Part shown: positions 63,198 to 64,000 of the stretch, piece after piece
Numbering within the stretch: the first letter of the stretch is position 1
Layout of the letters: each line of letters starts with the position of its first letter
Source: Isochrysis galbana
Lineage: Eukaryota > Haptophyta > Isochrysidales > Isochrysidaceae
Assembly (NCBI GenBank): GCA_018136815.1
Contig: CM030934.1
Location: 776,979 to 840,978 of the forward strand
Length of the DNA stretch: 64,000 nucleotides
Reading direction: 5' to 3'
Position numbers and translations under genes: made by a program
Notes under the pieces: model-generated
The model's input: only the letters and a program-made list of their open reading frames with translations
The model's database searches: none
Told to the model about the DNA's origin: nothing

Positions 63198-64000
63198 ATG
63201 CCCGCGCCGCTCGTCGCCCCTCCCTCCAAGGCCTACATTGAGGCGCGCCGCAAGGCTCAGGCGCCCGCTCCGCTCTCGATGGAGCGGGGCTACGCCGCGC
63301 ACACCCAGTTCGGCCTGCCCATCCCTTGTCTCCTCTGGCCGTCTACACTATGTTCCAAAGGCTGCTACTGCCGATCGCCTATTTCGGCGGCGGTCTCCGC
63401 CCACTACCCACATGGTTTTGGCTGGTACGCGGTGCGTGTGCAGCACGACCCCGCCAAGCTCGACACCATCGCGCGGCGATTCGACACCTACACCTTCACC
63501 GCCAAGACGCCACCACCAAGCGGCAAGTGGGTACAGGGCGGCGCAGCGCAGATGATCGAGGCGATGCTTGAGGCCACCAAGGTGCCCGGCGTCTTTGAGC
63601 GAGTACCTGAGAAGTTGCGAGGCGTCTTTTGGCTGAAGGGGGACGGGCTGGGCGAGGAACTCATCGTGCTACACTATGGTGACTACTACCCCGAGCACAA
63701 CCAGTTCCTTTCGGCTATTTCGCCCTTCTCGTGGGGCTACCCGACCGGCATCCCGAAGGATGCGCCTTTCGGTGGCAAGATGTACACACCGTCAGGCATC
63801 GAGGGGAATGCGCTCGGCGTGCACCAGGATCTAGGGCGAGACGCGCTTACGACGCCCATGTCGGTCGCGATGGCCTTTGACGGGCCCGTCAACGAATTGT
63901 CCAAAACAAACACTGAGATCTGTCTCATTGAAGGTCAGCCGCTCGTGAACGCCTTCAACGGCGGGGGCAACACGTACTATGAGATGCGCCATTCGCCGGG
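63198..64000 (+). CDS. Unknown protein, 3' end outside the window
   Basis: From the ATG at 63198 the frame is open for 267 codons to the window edge. The N-terminus is MPAPLVAPPSKAYIEARRKA. The body has regular, globular-looking composition, with blocks HYPHGFGWYAVRVQHDPAKL, FERVPEKLRGVFWLKGDGLG and ELIVLHYGDYYPEHNQF. There is no evident signal peptide or transmembrane helix. No family is recognised. The start follows the low-complexity tract directly, and the ATG has a CTCCATGC context. Confidence 0.7.
   Translation, partial: MPAPLVAPPSKAYIEARRKAQAPAPLSMERGYAAHTQFGLPIPCLLWPSTLCSKGCYCRSPISAAVSAHYPHGFGWYAVRVQHDPAKLDTIARRFDTYTFTAKTPPPSGKWVQGGAAQMIEAMLEATKVPGVFERVPEKLRGVFWLKGDGLGEELIVLHYGDYYPEHNQFLSAISPFSWGYPTGIPKDAPFGGKMYTPSGIEGNALGVHQDLGRDALTTPMSVAMAFDGPVNELSKTNTEICLIEGQPLVNAFNGGGNTYYEMRHSP

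Overview
This window is nuclear DNA of a GC-rich eukaryote. The real genes are spliced, with short introns of about 88 to 245 bp that mostly follow GT-AG. Families typical of plants and algae occur (GT77-like Golgi glycosyltransferases, a plant-type cysteine/thiol oxidase, a heat-shock factor), and LTR retrotransposons are abundant. A unicellular alga (haptophyte or stramenopile type) fits best, but lineage cannot be fixed from this sequence. One assembly gap of 100 N lies at 33501-33600.

Layout. 0-9.8 kb: a small cysteine-rich secreted protein gene (-), retroelement relics, a ~202-bp tandem repeat, low-complexity tracts and a compact heat-shock factor gene (7285-8120). 9.8-17.7 kb: a very young Ty1/copia insertion made of one full-length and one internally deleted unit that share a middle LTR, with one pair of 5-bp target duplications around the whole. 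17.7-21.2 kb: GC-rich repeats, a 140-bp-arm inverted repeat and a 2.03-kb terminal-inverted-repeat (TIR) element. 21.6-26.0 kb: a poly-G minisatellite, then a complete seven-exon NUP107 gene. 26-29.7 kb: repeats and an interrupted TIR-element relic. 29.7-32.5 kb: divergent TFIIS (-) and TMEM41/VTT (+) genes.

33.6-47.5 kb holds the main discovery: a Ty3/gypsy chromovirus whose 2140-residue Pol reading frame carries a phage/bacterial Dcm-like cytosine-C5 methyltransferase domain upstream of protease, reverse transcriptase, RNase H, integrase and a C-terminal chromodomain. It joins a possible DNA-methylation writer to a chromatin reader in one mobile element. Gag and the gag-pol spacer are broken only by single-base losses, and the 5' LTR shows the same kind of losses against the 3' LTR, so consensus errors near the gap are a likely cause.

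48-49.8 kb: a dead LINE reverse-transcriptase fragment and GC-rich repeats. 50-55.8 kb: two head-to-head type II membrane glycosyltransferases. 57.3-59.7 kb: a 65-residue membrane protein, an ADO/PCO thiol dioxygenase and an unknown frame-disrupted gene, all on the minus strand. 60.4-62.5 kb: a second complete TIR element. 63.2-64 kb: the 5' part of an unrecognised gene running off the window.

Exon junctions were inferred by eye from splice signals, reading phase and family conservation. No homology search was possible.
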